Below, piece after piece: positions 46,301-52,952 of a stretch of 64,000 nucleotides of DNA (its first letter is position 1; every line of letters begins with the position of its first letter). The notes beneath the pieces are model-generated. The model saw only the letters and a list, made by a program, of their open reading frames with translations, had not been told where the DNA came from and did not search any database. The DNA is from PALSA-1296 sp038210275. Its GTDB lineage: Bacteria; Bacteroidota; Ignavibacteria; Palsa-1295. The stretch is from the NCBI GenBank assembly GCA_038210275.1, contig JBBQWV010000006.1:91920-155919 (forward strand), read 5' to 3'. The position numbers and the translations under genes were made by a program.

Positions 46301-46527
46301 CCGACTGGCAGAGAGGTCGAGACCAGATCATACGCTGAAAAATCGCCTTGCCATTCGATCGTATCGCCGATCACTACTTCAAGAGTATTCGGCGAATAGT
46401 TATAACCTATACTGCCGCCGAATTTGATAACGTGTTTTACCGGAGCAGCAAAGAGGTTCGAAGCAACAATAAGAAGCGTAATGATAAACGTAGGGGAGAT
46501 AAGTTTGGAATAGCTATGGATTTTCAT
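43378..46527 (-). CDS. Large secreted protein with T9SS type A sorting domain and IgGFc-binding-like region
   Basis: The 1049-residue product has a signal peptide ending near AAPVK. Residues 30-115 resemble a plastocyanin-like fold (VVIGDTIEWQGDFSAYDL) that seems to lack copper ligands. A long middle region (GREFYLAMIYPNYN, SYLALPVLSLGKNYVAS, GVIAGHENAFG) looks like the IgGFc-binding N-terminal domain, and ASPM/SPD-2/Hydin-like modules (FKNMAAVGSLPITI, QVRNVGNAPLKILSL) follow. The final 80 residues (LKIYPNPATGFSAIV to QKMEVVR) are a type IX secretion signal domain. It should be exported to the cell surface or medium. Confidence 0.85.
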   Translation of the reverse strand: MKIHSYSKLISPTFIITLLIVASNLFAAPVKHVIKFGGSIGYNYSPNTLEVVIGDTIEWQGDFSAYDLVSTSLPVGAASFGPIKTGTTFDYVVQVSGLYSYKDEPYVTLGMAGTITVDTIHNGLSNEGREFYLAMIYPNYNSGSNPFFFTYGMINTYYANEITVSYYDQFGVELPGKIYRVPAKGSIKVPLDRVAMRIDETQDVPQAKSCHITSKQPITVEYLSVGPCSGGSYLALPVLSLGKNYVASCYTDNPGDGAASTFNNSGGAFIVVGTVDGTNVQITPRTTTTFNHTGAKTGFGSSGIPQPYTISINKGQTYLVHSNGDDIGNDMSGSIIEASNPIGVIAGHENAFGLLGGATPYSIEERDYMVEQMIPVELWDSAGYISIPLAEAQFPGDAGHGDTYRIYSYDDTSLAHVHLGIGSGGDDYFVGRYNFSEKNDVANPTEIFSTNGKKISVMQYDERSESKARPWPAPSMMTVVPRSHWKRFYSFNLLDNSNVWQVLDNPYINVISDHIGDIRVSINGGTPVALTTLGKVLSFSNLSGADAGLTGTQYKLNTPILVPSAPYILTSEYPFMVYFYEMRDAAQTGLGGNVSPNVPHEYAAPAGMLLNTGAEPKFVLQIDSTTNCAQWHICVHDTSSENPGIRAIMLVNDPDGIYYLPGRKLSNAAFDTTALGYVNGEYHPQLLHPTDEFCFTVKVTDPLQAATVPIVIIDNNGNGDYFQLQYKAPSLKLSTSPPTLSRPDSIVFPVQTSGQQICTTFVFKNMAAVGSLPITITGAMLQSGGNAFSMSAPAVPFPHIIAPQTSDTIQVCYNSKDTLRHRDSLLIQTSCFGFAISLDAHGGAGLILAEDIDFGYSSIYKEVCKDIQVRNVGNAPLKILSLKLSDTKDFAVSAQTLSQLPITIKAGGSTNVNICFHPKQEGPYSEVLTFTTDQAAAFASSIKNFSYLSGTGAVVSSVKSDGDLSNAEPLKIYPNPATGFSAIVTFPSPTKTKSTISITDVLGRELYKKNILIGQLQTEIPIMNLQTGMYYISLSSESGVISQKMEVVR

Positions 46528-46578
46528 AGAATCAAAAACAGAAAAATTTGAAAAAGGTGCTCTCTTACGAGGACTTCC

Positions 46579-46704
46579 CTATTTCATCTTCTCGATCTTC
46601 CGTACCCGACCATCCAATCGCATAAGGAATATGAAGACTCCAAGCCAGATCACTGTCGAAATAATACCGACAACGTAGAGGGGGTGGGTTTGTAGAAAGT
46701 CCAT
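46579..46704 (-). CDS. ccmD: CcmD-like small membrane protein
   Basis: This 41-residue microprotein starts MDFLQTHPLYVVGIISTVIW, has one membrane segment (VVGIISTVIWLGVFIFLM) and ends with the basic tail RLDGRVRKIEKMK. Its length, topology and position 25 bases after ccmC match CcmD, which helps heme pass from the CcmABC transporter to CcmE. Confidence 0.75.
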   Translation of the reverse strand: MDFLQTHPLYVVGIISTVIWLGVFIFLMRLDGRVRKIEKMK

Positions 46705-46709
46705 AGGGG

Positions 46710-46744
46710 TAGTCGTTAATTATTAGTCTTTAGTCGTTAGCAGA
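46710..46744. repeat. Solo arm of the four-helix-bundle cassette
   Basis: It matches the RC of the arm at 4846-4880 at about 30 of 35 positions; the last 21 bases are identical. It includes the ccmC stop codon and supplies the last residues (SAND) of CcmC. No cassette gene is present. Confidence 0.7.
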
Positions 46745-47689
46745 GAATTCTTTTCGTAAGACAATCGTATATAGCTCCTTCATCCAAATAAAGAGGAGCG
46801 TAAAGAGCAGAACATTCGTCCATAGAATATAAGTTAAGATCGGATCGGTATGTGTTTTACCTGAAAGATTGATCACCGGAGCTTCTGTCCCACTTGAACC
46901 CGGATGCAGACTTTGGGTGATGCGCGGCAAAACAAAAATGAGAAATATCATCGGAAGAAAGGAGATAATATTATAAACGGCAGCGATACGCGCTTTTTTT
47001 TCTTCTCCATCTTCAAGAAGTGAGCGAAGGAGAAAGTATGCAATATAAATCAAAAGCAGAATAAAGATCGAAGTCTCGCGTGGATCCCAATTCCAGAAAC
47101 TACCCCAAGAGAATTTTGCCCAGATACTTCCCGTCACAGTTGCAAGGATCGTAAACATCAAACCTATCGCACTCGCTGCACGTGCTCTGAAATCATATTC
47201 CATATTCTTCTTGCGTAAGAATAATATCGAATAGATCATTGCCAAAAGAAAAGCAATAAAGGCGACCATTGACATCGGCACATGAAAAAGCATATTCCGA
47301 CCAAGTTCGCCAAGACCTTGAATAAGCGGAAAAGTTATTACGGGATTAATGCGCTCGATGCGTATTACATTAAAATAATTTTCCGATGGCAAGTAACTGC
47401 AATCGGCAACAATTACGTCTCCAATCTTTAATTCTGAAGAGATATCAGCGAGAATTCGATGTTCAGTGCCGAAAAGATCTTTGGCATTATAGAATTTCTT
47501 TGAGATCGTATCATAACCTGTTGTCGTGATCGTCGCCTTCACAGGAGTGATCTGAGCAACATCGTTCATCTTCAATTTCACCACATCATCAAAACTTCCG
47601 CCGATAGGAGTGACAAAGCAGACAAATACGCTTACAGACATAAGCGCACCGAGAAGAAGATGGTATGTAGTCGAGCGAAAGAATTTCAC
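46730..47689 (-). CDS. ccmC: Heme exporter CcmC / CcsA-like cytochrome c biogenesis protein
   Basis: The 319-residue product has a tryptophan-rich heme-handling motif (GSFWNWDPRETSIF) and six predicted membrane segments, as in CcmC. Between the first and second segments is a soluble insert of about 100 residues (MNDVAQITPVKATI to YFNVIRIERI), larger than in classical CcmC and reminiscent of an OB-type fold such as CcmE. CcmC binds heme and presents it to CcmE on the periplasmic side. ccmB lies upstream, separated by a repeat, and ccmD follows. Its C-terminal codons overlap a dispersed repeat arm. Confidence 0.85.
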   Translation of the reverse strand: MKFFRSTTYHLLLGALMSVSVFVCFVTPIGGSFDDVVKLKMNDVAQITPVKATITTTGYDTISKKFYNAKDLFGTEHRILADISSELKIGDVIVADCSYLPSENYFNVIRIERINPVITFPLIQGLGELGRNMLFHVPMSMVAFIAFLLAMIYSILFLRKKNMEYDFRARAASAIGLMFTILATVTGSIWAKFSWGSFWNWDPRETSIFILLLIYIAYFLLRSLLEDGEEKKARIAAVYNIISFLPMIFLIFVLPRITQSLHPGSSGTEAPVINLSGKTHTDPILTYILWTNVLLFTLLFIWMKELYTIVLRKEFSAND

Positions 47690-47712
47690 AATATATCAGA
47701 AAACGTTATCGA

Positions 47713-47826
47713 TGTCATTGCGAGGAGTCCGCTTGCGGACGACGTGGCAATCTAAAATCTTTAAGTGCAGAACAATTTCAACATTTTAGATTGCTTCGTT
47801 GGGCTAAAGCCCTCGTCGCAATAACG
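47713..47826. repeat. TGTCATTGCGAGG-family inverted repeat (copy 5)
   Basis: The left arm TGTCATTGCGAGGAGTCCGC carries the hairpin tip TCCGCTTGCGGA, identical to the copy at 6879. The right arm has tip GGGCTAAAGCCC and ends slightly decayed (CGCAATAACG). It separates ccmB from ccmC. Confidence 0.85.
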
Positions 47827-47850
47827 TTAAAATTACAATTTCAGAACAAC

Positions 47851-48510
47851 CTACTCCTGCCAAATAATATGAAAGAGCACATAACTGACAAGTGTCAGCG
47901 CTACATCAAACGAAAAAAGAATGAGAATATCTCCGCGAATTCCGATCCATGAATCCGCAACTTCCATCGTGATTCGCGTTGCATCTGTCGTTGCGATCAC
48001 AAGTGGAAGCAGAACAGGTAATGCCAGAACAGGAAGCAACGCTCCCTTCTGCGATGCTCGTGCCACAAGTGCTGAGAGAATCGTCACCGTCGAAGAAGTG
48101 CCGATAGCTCCGAGCGAAAGCTGCAAGAGGAACATTCCCCAATCACGAACAACAAAATCACGGAAGAAAAACGAGAAAAACATCACTGCACAAAATGCAA
48201 GTGAGAAAACGAGCAGAAGATTAAAAAGATATTTTCCCCAAAAGACATCTTCGGGTTCAGCGTAAAGACGAAGCAGGAATGAAGTCCCCCGTTCCTCTTC
48301 GCTTATGAATGAGCGTGAGAGACCTGTCAGCGCACCAAAGAAAAGCGAGATCCAAAACAGCGCACTCATGATCGAAGAACTCATCTGCTCACCCGGTGCA
48401 GAGAAAAGAATTGTTGTCACCGTCACCAGCAAGAACATCACCACAGCGCTCACGCCAAAGCGTGAGCGTAGTTCAATGCGAAGATCTTTGCGAAGTACTG
48501 GGGAAAGCAT
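47851..48510 (-). CDS. ccmB: Heme exporter permease CcmB
   Basis: The 219-residue product begins LSPVLRKDLRIELRSR, a family hallmark, and has six membrane segments with EERGTSFLLRLYAEPEDVFWGK, which is typical of CcmB. It is the membrane part of the CcmAB ABC exporter in cytochrome c maturation. CcmA is not in the window. The toxin gene ends 2 bases before its ATG, so ccmB may be read from the toxin-antitoxin promoter. Its first 63 bases are duplicated upstream at 49020-49082. Confidence 0.88.
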   Translation of the reverse strand: MLSPVLRKDLRIELRSRFGVSAVVMFLLVTVTTILFSAPGEQMSSSIMSALFWISLFFGALTGLSRSFISEEERGTSFLLRLYAEPEDVFWGKYLFNLLLVFSLAFCAVMFFSFFFRDFVVRDWGMFLLQLSLGAIGTSSTVTILSALVARASQKGALLPVLALPVLLPLVIATTDATRITMEVADSWIGIRGDILILFSFDVALTLVSYVLFHIIWQE

Positions 48511-48512
48511 GA

Positions 48513-48782
48513 TTAATCGAGAGATTTATAAACTTTGCTTCGATGCATGATACCCGCAACATCAACTACTTTCTTTTTATCTGAAATTGTATAAAGAACT
48601 CGGTAATCGCCAACTCGCACCCTCCACATATCTTTTTCACCATGAAGTTTTTTGGCTCCGCTTGGGCGCGGATTCTGTTCTAAAGATTCAATCTTAGGAA
48701 AAATACGCTGCACAATAAATGCAGAGAGTTCTTCCAACTCTTTCCGTGCCTTCCGGGAGAACTCAACTGTATAATTAGGCAT
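48513..48782 (-). CDS. RelE/ParE-family toxin
   Basis: The 89-residue product has the RelE/ParE pattern: YTVEFSRKARKELEEL, a middle PRPSGAKKLHG, then MWRVRVGDYRVLYTI and VVDVAGIMHRSKVYK. Toxins of this fold cleave mRNA or inhibit gyrase. The antitoxin gene lies just upstream with an 8-base overlap, the normal order for such modules. The toxin stop is 2 bases before the ccmB start. Confidence 0.9.
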   Translation of the reverse strand: MPNYTVEFSRKARKELEELSAFIVQRIFPKIESLEQNPRPSGAKKLHGEKDMWRVRVGDYRVLYTISDKKKVVDVAGIMHRSKVYKSLD

Positions 48783-48966
48783 TCAGCTTACCGCGACGGA
48801 TAAGTTTTTGTTTTACCGATGCAAGAGATTCACGGGGATCCTTCTTTCTTTCCTTAATGATCATCGCATCTGAAAAATCTTCCCAAAGCTTACCCCATTT
48901 CTTCAAATCAATTAAAACTGAAGTAGCTTTACCCGTTTCATCTGTAAGGTATTGTATTCCTGACAT
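48775..48966 (-). CDS. Antitoxin of the RelE/ParE-type module
   Basis: The 63-residue product starts MSGIQYLTDETGKATSVLID and has a charged C-terminus, as in small antitoxins that wrap a RelE/ParE toxin and repress their own promoter. It overlaps the toxin gene by 8 bases. I do not recognise the exact antitoxin subfamily. Confidence 0.8.
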   Translation of the reverse strand: MSGIQYLTDETGKATSVLIDLKKWGKLWEDFSDAMIIKERKKDPRESLASVKQKLIRRGKLNA

Positions 48967-48989
48967 ATATTTTTTTATTTGAACTAGTT

Positions 48990-49082
48990 CTACAACATTC
49001 TGATACTCCCATTTTGTTCGCTCACACTAAAGCGCGAGCAAAGTTTAATGCGAAGATCTTTGTGAAGTATGGGGGAAAGCAT
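48990..49082 (-). pseudogene. Duplicated, truncated ccmB 5' end
   Basis: Bases 49020-49082 match the first 63 bases of ccmB at about 54 positions. The frame encodes MLSPILHKDLRIKLCSRFSV, against MLSPVLRKDLRIELRSRFGV in ccmB. It then leaves the ccmB sequence and stops after 30 residues. The intact gene is on the far side of the toxin-antitoxin pair, so the module sits between two copies of the ccmB start. Confidence 0.8.
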
Positions 49083-49273
49083 TATGATATTTTCGAGTCT
49101 AATTCTGAATTAGTATCTCTTTGAGTATTTTTTCTAAAAATGAGAGAAATAATAAAAAGTCCGCCGAATACCACAATTTTATTTACGCCTTCATAATTAT
49201 GAATAAACATTACTGTAACAATAAAAATGAAAACTCTTGCGTACTCAAAATATTTCTTTTCAGAGTTTTCCAA
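49082..49273 (-). CDS. Small predicted membrane protein (uncertain)
   Basis: This 63-residue frame encodes two hydrophobic stretches (ARVFIFIVTVMFIH and KIVVFGGLFIISLIF) flanked by charged ends. It directly precedes the ccmB fragment, with a 1-base overlap. It has no family match that I know and could be a chance frame in AT-rich DNA. I list it because its hydrophobic pattern and tight spacing are gene-like. Confidence 0.35.
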   Translation of the reverse strand: MENSEKKYFEYARVFIFIVTVMFIHNYEGVNKIVVFGGLFIISLIFRKNTQRDTNSELDSKIS

Positions 49274-49286
49274 AGATTAACCTCCT

Positions 49287-50183
49287 TTATCTCAAGTGTA
49301 TAAGTTTGATCGTCTTGACTTCACCTGAGTATGTCGAAAGCCTTGCAAAGTAGGATCCTGTTGGAAAGGATTTTCCGTCGATGCGAATCGTATGATCTCC
49401 TTGCTCCTGTAATCCTTCTCCGTTTGTGTAAATGATATTGCCCAAGGCATCATAGATCTCAACTTTCACTAACGTTGCTTCATTGAGATCGTATCGAAGC
49501 GTTGTCTCTGCATTGAATGGATTCGTTGAAGCGATGAATGCTGCAATGCGATTACTTCCATGCGGAGTCGTTGGTTGAACCGCAAACTGAATTCCTCGAA
49601 GGATCTGTAAATCTAATGACTCTAACGTCACTTCGGCTGTGTCGGGCTTTGATTTAGTCGAATCCTTGACTGTGTCGCGCCAATCACCAATCTGCTTATC
49701 ACGAATGTTCTTTCGAAATTTGACCAAAAAAGAAGAGTCATCAGGGCAGTTATGGTTTTGAAGCAAGAAATCAATTACTGCAACCTCGCCATTAAAATCT
49801 ACACCTTTATTAGGCATTACATATTGCAAAGTCGTAAGTATAGAGTTTGCATCAGCACAGTAATAGAATGAGTCCATGCTCAAATACAATACCTTCTTCA
49901 ACCATGCGCGATAGTCAAGCCAACGATTGTTATCATTGCTCATGAACTGTACTGCGCCATCAAGTGCCGAGAACTGGTGAAACGAACCGGATTGGTTCGC
50001 ACAATGCTCGATGTAAGTACGAAGCGTGTCGTTTGCTGCCTTCCATTGACTACCTTGAATTAATGAATGACCAGAAGTTGCCAGCCTCTGGCAAACATCA
50101 ACAGTGGTATCTAAAACTATAGGTTGAGCATGAAGAGTGACTGTCCAAGCCAATCCATAGAGAAAACTGATAAAATATCTCAT
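49287..50183 (-). CDS. Secreted protein with T9SS type A sorting domain (tandem paralogue 1)
   Basis: The 298-residue product has a signal peptide (MRYFISFLYGLAWTVTLHAQ), a helical middle domain with a conserved WKAANDTLRTYIEHCANQSG segment and four conserved cysteines, and a C-terminal type IX sorting domain (RIAAFIASTNPFNAETTLRY to GEVKTIKLIHLR). It should be exported across the outer membrane. The paralogue at 50301-51197 is clearly homologous throughout, and residues around SLDLQILRGIQFAVQPTTPH are identical. Function unknown. Confidence 0.8.
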   Translation of the reverse strand: MRYFISFLYGLAWTVTLHAQPIVLDTTVDVCQRLATSGHSLIQGSQWKAANDTLRTYIEHCANQSGSFHQFSALDGAVQFMSNDNNRWLDYRAWLKKVLYLSMDSFYYCADANSILTTLQYVMPNKGVDFNGEVAVIDFLLQNHNCPDDSSFLVKFRKNIRDKQIGDWRDTVKDSTKSKPDTAEVTLESLDLQILRGIQFAVQPTTPHGSNRIAAFIASTNPFNAETTLRYDLNEATLVKVEIYDALGNIIYTNGEGLQEQGDHTIRIDGKSFPTGSYFARLSTYSGEVKTIKLIHLR

Positions 50184-50247
50184 CGCAAAATTGAATAAAA
50201 ATTAGTTCTACTTCATAACCATCAAGTAGTCATTATTAATCCAAAAA

Positions 50248-50280
50248 ACAGCACCTCCCCTTTGAAAAACGAGGTGTTGT
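50248..50280 (-). terminator. Terminator of the upstream tandem T9SS gene
   Basis: A stem ACAGCACCTC / GAGGTGTTGT, 20 bases past the stop at 50301, followed (reading left) by TTTTTTGG. It separates the two paralogues, so they are likely transcribed separately. Confidence 0.75.
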
Positions 50281-50300
50281 CTTCGGGATCACATCGCTAA

Positions 50301-51197
50301 CTACTTACGGTGTTCCAGTTTAATAGTCTTGACTTCACCTGAGAATGTCGAAAGCCTTGCAAAATAGGATCCTGTTGGAAAAGACTTTCCGTCAATGCGA
50401 ATCGTATGATCTCCGGGATCCTGTAATCCTTCTCCATCAGCATAGACTATATTGCCCAGCGCATCATAGATCTCTATTTGCACAAGCGTTGCTTCATTGA
50501 GATCGTATCGAAGCGTTGTCTCTGCATTGAATGGATTCGTTGAAGCGATGAACGCTGCAATGCGATTACTTCCATGCGGAGTCGTTGGTTGAACCGCAAA
50601 CTGAATTCCCCGAAGTATCTGTAAATCCAAAGATTCAAGTGAAACATCACTCGTATCGAAAGGTGTTTTTATTGAGTCCTTAACTGTGTCGCGCCAAATT
50701 GTTACCTGGTCAGCACGTGCATTTTTTCTCAACTTCAGTAAGAAGGAGGTAGCCACACTACATTTATTATTGTCGAGCAAAAAGTCGATAACCGAAATCT
50801 CGCCTCGTAAATCTATGCCTTTATTGGGTACTAAATACTGAAATGTTGTTAATATGGAATTCACGTCCGAACAGTAGTACAGCGAGTCCATGTTCAAATA
50901 AAGCACCTGCTTTAACCAAGTACGATAATCCAACCAGCGATTATTGCTATCGCTCATGAACTGAACAGCACCATCAAGAGAAGGAAATTGATGAAACGAA
51001 CCGGATTGATTCGCACAATGCACAATGTAAGTGCGGATAGTATCATTCGCTGCCTTCCACTGACTGCCCTGAATTAAGGAATGACCGGATTCTGCAAGCT
51101 GGGTACAAACATCCGCAGTTGTATCTAATGCTATAGGCTGAGAGTAAACCGTTGCAGCTAAAAAAACTGCAAAAAGAAAAGTAAAAATTATTTTCAT
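50301..51197 (-). CDS. Secreted protein with T9SS type A sorting domain (tandem paralogue 2)
   Basis: This 298-residue paralogue of the previous protein has the signal peptide MKIIFTFLFAVFLAATVYSQ and the same domain plan, ending in a type IX sorting domain (GEVKTIKLEHRK). The N-terminal two-thirds differ at many positions, while about 50 residues before the sorting domain are identical, suggesting gene conversion. Conserved cysteines are retained. Function unknown. Confidence 0.8.
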   Translation of the reverse strand: MKIIFTFLFAVFLAATVYSQPIALDTTADVCTQLAESGHSLIQGSQWKAANDTIRTYIVHCANQSGSFHQFPSLDGAVQFMSDSNNRWLDYRTWLKQVLYLNMDSLYYCSDVNSILTTFQYLVPNKGIDLRGEISVIDFLLDNNKCSVATSFLLKLRKNARADQVTIWRDTVKDSIKTPFDTSDVSLESLDLQILRGIQFAVQPTTPHGSNRIAAFIASTNPFNAETTLRYDLNEATLVQIEIYDALGNIVYADGEGLQDPGDHTIRIDGKSFPTGSYFARLSTFSGEVKTIKLEHRK

Positions 51198-51223
51198 GGT
51201 ATTGAAACGCCAATAGTTGGTAA

Positions 51224-52816
51224 TTAGTCCATAACAATTTGGCTGAAAGCCTCAGGCAAATACTCAATAATATCAGTCGCTGTCATCGCCTGCTCCGTCA
51301 GTTCTTCGGCGGCGAGATCGCCGGCAAGCCCGTGCAAATATATTGTGAAGAGGATAGACTTATGCAGATCGAGGTCTTGTGCAATAATGCCTGCAAGCAT
51401 TCCTGCAAGTACATCGCCTGAACCTGCTGTTGCCATACCGGGATTGCCGGTGGAATTTATGTAGATGTTTCCATCAGGCGAGGCAACGATCGTCGGCGCT
51501 CCTTTGAGGACGAGAATGACATTGTTTTTTGCTGCATATTTTTTTGCAAGAGCGATCTTATCTTTTTCTACATCTTGCCATTTCATTTCAAGCATAACTG
51601 CGAACTCGCCAATATGCGGTGTGAGAATCGTTACGCCTTTTCTCTCGCGAAGAGCGCGTTTATTTTTAGCAAGCCCGGCAAGTGCCCCACCATCAAGAAC
51701 GAGCGGCTTCTTTACTTTTTCGAGAAGCTGTGCGACAAGTTCATTCACTTCATCAGTCGGCAAAATTCCTGAGCCGCAATGCACGACAGTTGCTTTCGAA
51801 AAGAGATGCGATAATTTCTTAAAACTTTTTGCAAGCGGAAGTCCGTTCTCATCTTCAGGCAGACCGAATGTCATGATCTCCGGCATTGCTGATGCAACGA
51901 TAGCTCGCTGTGATTCAGGAATTGCAACCGATACAAGTCCGCAGCCGGAGCGAAGAGCTGCACTTGCCGACATGATCGCCGCACCCGTCATGCCATAAGA
52001 ACCTGAGATCGAAAGCACATGCCCGTAATCGAATTTCGAACTTGCCATTTTACGCGGCGGAGGAAATCCTGCAAAATCCGAAGCTTCGAGAAGAAACATC
52101 GAACCTCTTACCGTTTTATACGGAGCGCCAAGCGGTGCTACTGAAACCTCACCGACAAGATCAGGCGCACCGTCTAAATAAAATCCTTGCTTCATCGTCC
52201 CCATAGCAACGGTGCGATCAGCATTCACGACAACAGGAATTCCGCTTTCCGATGTTTCGACTACTCCAGTATCGGAATTGAGACCAGTTGGTACATCAAT
52301 CGAAAGAATTTTTGCTTTGAAATGCTCTTGCAATGAGATGACATCCATCGCCGCTTCTTTCGATCTGCCGCGCAGTGAACCCGTTGATCCTGTTCCTAAA
52401 ATTGCATCTACGATGATACCGACTTGAATATGCGCCAGAAAATGTGTATCGCCAAGAGGATAGTAAATTATATTTTCTTTCGGAAGAAGAGCCTTCAGCA
52501 TTTTCAGTTGCTGCGCTGTATCGGGCGAAAGTTCTTTCGCTGCAGCAGCGATAAATACGAAGACCTCAATTCTCTTTTCATGCAAAAGCCGAGCAAGCGC
52601 AAGACCATCGCCGCCGTTATTTCCTTTTCCGCAGAAGACGAGGACTGCTTTTCCATTCAACTCATCGCACCAATCTTCGATGGCATGAAGCGCAGCACGA
52701 GCGGCATTCTCCATCTGGACGAGCGGTGGAATACCAACTTTCGTGACGAGGTATTCATCGAATGAGCGGGAATCGGTAGATGATAGGATTGGAAGCATAG
52801 TATGTATGATTGTCAT
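51224..52816 (-). CDS. nnr: Bifunctional NAD(P)H-hydrate epimerase/dehydratase
   Basis: The 530-residue product (or 524 from Met7) repairs hydrated NAD(P)H. The N-terminal epimerase domain contains LVFCGKGNNGGDGLALARLL and the VDAILGTGSTGSLRG loop. The C-terminal ADP/ATP-dependent dehydratase domain has the ribokinase-like KFDYGHVLSISGSYGMTGA, DGGALAGLA, ILTPHIGEF and GNPGMATAGSGDVLAGMLAG. The fusion is the common bacterial form. It is separated from the T9SS gene by 26 bases and is probably independently expressed. Confidence 0.94.
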   Translation of the reverse strand: MTIIHTMLPILSSTDSRSFDEYLVTKVGIPPLVQMENAARAALHAIEDWCDELNGKAVLVFCGKGNNGGDGLALARLLHEKRIEVFVFIAAAAKELSPDTAQQLKMLKALLPKENIIYYPLGDTHFLAHIQVGIIVDAILGTGSTGSLRGRSKEAAMDVISLQEHFKAKILSIDVPTGLNSDTGVVETSESGIPVVVNADRTVAMGTMKQGFYLDGAPDLVGEVSVAPLGAPYKTVRGSMFLLEASDFAGFPPPRKMASSKFDYGHVLSISGSYGMTGAAIMSASAALRSGCGLVSVAIPESQRAIVASAMPEIMTFGLPEDENGLPLAKSFKKLSHLFSKATVVHCGSGILPTDEVNELVAQLLEKVKKPLVLDGGALAGLAKNKRALRERKGVTILTPHIGEFAVMLEMKWQDVEKDKIALAKKYAAKNNVILVLKGAPTIVASPDGNIYINSTGNPGMATAGSGDVLAGMLAGIIAQDLDLHKSILFTIYLHGLAGDLAAEELTEQAMTATDIIEYLPEAFSQIVMD

Positions 52817-52945
52817 TCAGAACGGAGATTTTTTATGCGAAGCATAAAAACGATGTCAGTAATCCCCTCATAGATTGTAGCGACTTAGTATCTACCAAAA
52901 TTTAGGGGATTGCTTCGTCGGGCTAAAGCCCTCTTCGCAATGACT
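52811..52945. repeat. TGTCATTGCGAGG-family inverted repeat, degraded left arm (copy 6)
   Basis: The right arm is intact (CCCTCTTCGCAATGACTC with tip GGGCTAAAGCCC). The left arm has diverged to TGTCATTCAGAACGG. The core holds ATCCCCTC / GGGGAT pairing and TTGTAGCGACTTAGTATCT, which is closely similar to the core of the copy at 14147. It lies between nuoN and the nnr gene. Confidence 0.75.
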
Positions 52946-52952
52946 CGTTGTT

